From positions 248,001-312,000 of the forward strand of contig NZ_CP187555.1 of NCBI RefSeq assembly GCF_049860805.1: DNA of 64,000 bases. Direction: 5' to 3'. The stretch comes from Parabacteroides sp900760525 (GTDB taxonomy: Bacteria > Bacteroidota > Bacteroidia > Bacteroidales > Tannerellaceae). The notes below the pieces were generated by a model, which saw nothing but the letters and a program-made list of their open reading frames with translations, was not told the origin of the DNA and did no database searches. This document shows positions 63,401 through 64,000 of the stretch, in pieces. Position 1 is the first letter of the stretch; each line of letters starts with the position of its first letter. A program made the position numbers and the translations under genes.

Positions 63401-64000
63401 ATGATAAAGGTCGATGTGCAGCAGATAAAACAACGTTTTGGAATTATCGGCAATAATGCCGGGCTGAACCGGGCTATCGATGTTGCCTTACAGGTCGCTC
63501 CAACGGATTTGTCTGTGCTGATTACCGGAGAAAGTGGTGTCGGTAAAGAAACTTTTCCTCAGATTATACATCAGAATAGCCCACGTAAACACGGGCAATA
63601 TATAGCCGTGAACTGTGGCGCCATTCCCGAAGGCACGATCGACTCGGAATTGTTCGGGCACGAAAAGGGCTCTTTTACGGGGGCTTTGTCCGACCGTAAA
63701 GGCTATTTCGAGGTTGCGGATGGCGGAACGATATTCTTAGATGAAGTGGGAGAACTGCCTACTCCTACGCAGGCGCGTTTGCTGCGTGTACTGGAAACGG
63801 GGGAATTTATCCGTGTCGGTTCATCCAAAGTCCAGAAAACGAATGTCCGTATCGTAGCTGCTACGAATGTTAATCTGATGCAAGCCGTAGCGGAGGGCAA
63901 ATTCCGCGAAGATTTGTTTTACCGTTTGAGTACGGTTCCCATCCAGGTGCCTCCTTTACGCGAGCGCGGGGAGGATATCATCTTGCTTTTCCGGAAATTT
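63401..64000 (+). CDS. Sigma-54-dependent activator, AAA+ domain, 3' end outside window
   Basis: The first 200 codons are visible; the gene runs off the right edge. The AAA+ sigma-54 interaction domain starts almost at once (residue 12 on) with Walker A GESGVGKE, GAIPEGTIDSELFGHEKGSF, the TGA loop (GSFTGALSDRKGYFEVADGG) and Walker B TIFLDEVGELP, and R-finger part VRIVAATNVNL. No N-terminal receiver domain is present, so the activity is set by other means, such as the missing C-terminal part. It activates RpoN-bound promoters. The start at ATG 63401 is preceded by TAATTTTG (63353-63360), a possible -7 box. Neighbouring cluster genes could be its targets, but nothing here shows that. Confidence 0.9.
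   Translation, partial: MIKVDVQQIKQRFGIIGNNAGLNRAIDVALQVAPTDLSVLITGESGVGKETFPQIIHQNSPRKHGQYIAVNCGAIPEGTIDSELFGHEKGSFTGALSDRKGYFEVADGGTIFLDEVGELPTPTQARLLRVLETGEFIRVGSSKVQKTNVRIVAATNVNLMQAVAEGKFREDLFYRLSTVPIQVPPLRERGEDIILLFRKF

Overview
The window is chromosomal DNA from a Bacteroidales bacterium. The evidence is SusC/SusD outer-membrane pairs, Mfa/FimA-type fimbrial lipoproteins, DUF4290/DUF4105/DUF4837 proteins, many short lipoprotein signal peptides, and promoters of the Bacteroidetes type (-7 TAnnTTTG). The gene content fits Parabacteroides best, but the genus is an inference from memory. No tRNA, rRNA or CRISPR array was seen.

Layout. (1) 1-6140: right end of a polysaccharide utilization locus: the tail of an unidentified protein, a glutaminase-A-like lipoprotein and two exported GH2 glycosidases. 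(2) 6141-8024: a gene-poor stretch with hairpins, a nested palindromic repeat, a promoter followed by a structured RNA candidate, and one doubtful small ORF. (3) 8025-15376: a membrane O-acyltransferase facing a housekeeping operon (DUF4290, murA, rimM, M23 peptidase, dxr, then rseP). MurA carries Asp where fosfomycin binds Cys. (4) 15479-20082: a complete IS66-family element with 8-bp target duplications, then repeat-rich DNA around a TPR gene, including a 472-bp element bounded by 42-bp perfect inverted repeats. (5) 20083-28245, minus strand: alanine dehydrogenase, secA, an alkaline-phosphatase-superfamily protein whose active site looks dismantled, DUF4105, and an HU-like DNA-binding protein. 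(6) 28885-33695: a three-gene type V fimbria operon (pilin, anchor, tip candidate). (7) 33913-47652: ECF sigma, FecR anti-sigma, SusC with an STN domain, SusD, two exported proteins and a large GH2 beta-galactosidase; this looks like one sigma-controlled glycan locus, probably for host galactosyl glycans. (8) 47779-58839: envelope and housekeeping genes (coaX, OM barrel, TPR, lptC, CNNM/CorC, PpiD-like isomerase, rlmN, DUF4837, pdxA). (9) 59003-64000: a beta-propeller lipoprotein, a four-gene lipid or head-group cluster (cytidylyltransferase, SDR, CDP-alcohol phosphotransferase, acyltransferase) and the start of a sigma-54 activator.

Two things stand out. First, intergenic DNA repeatedly holds short tandem arrays with a period of about 20-22 bp (two helical turns) and a different unit sequence in each array: about 9108-9282, 18292-18484, 19751-19810, 28323-28410 and 60168-60233, with a weaker case at 6461-6591. 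Some overlap promoters or leaders. Second, several protein families depart from their usual catalytic residues (MurA, the phosphatase-like protein, the CDP-alcohol phosphotransferase). All functions are assigned from sequence motifs and family knowledge; no database search was run.
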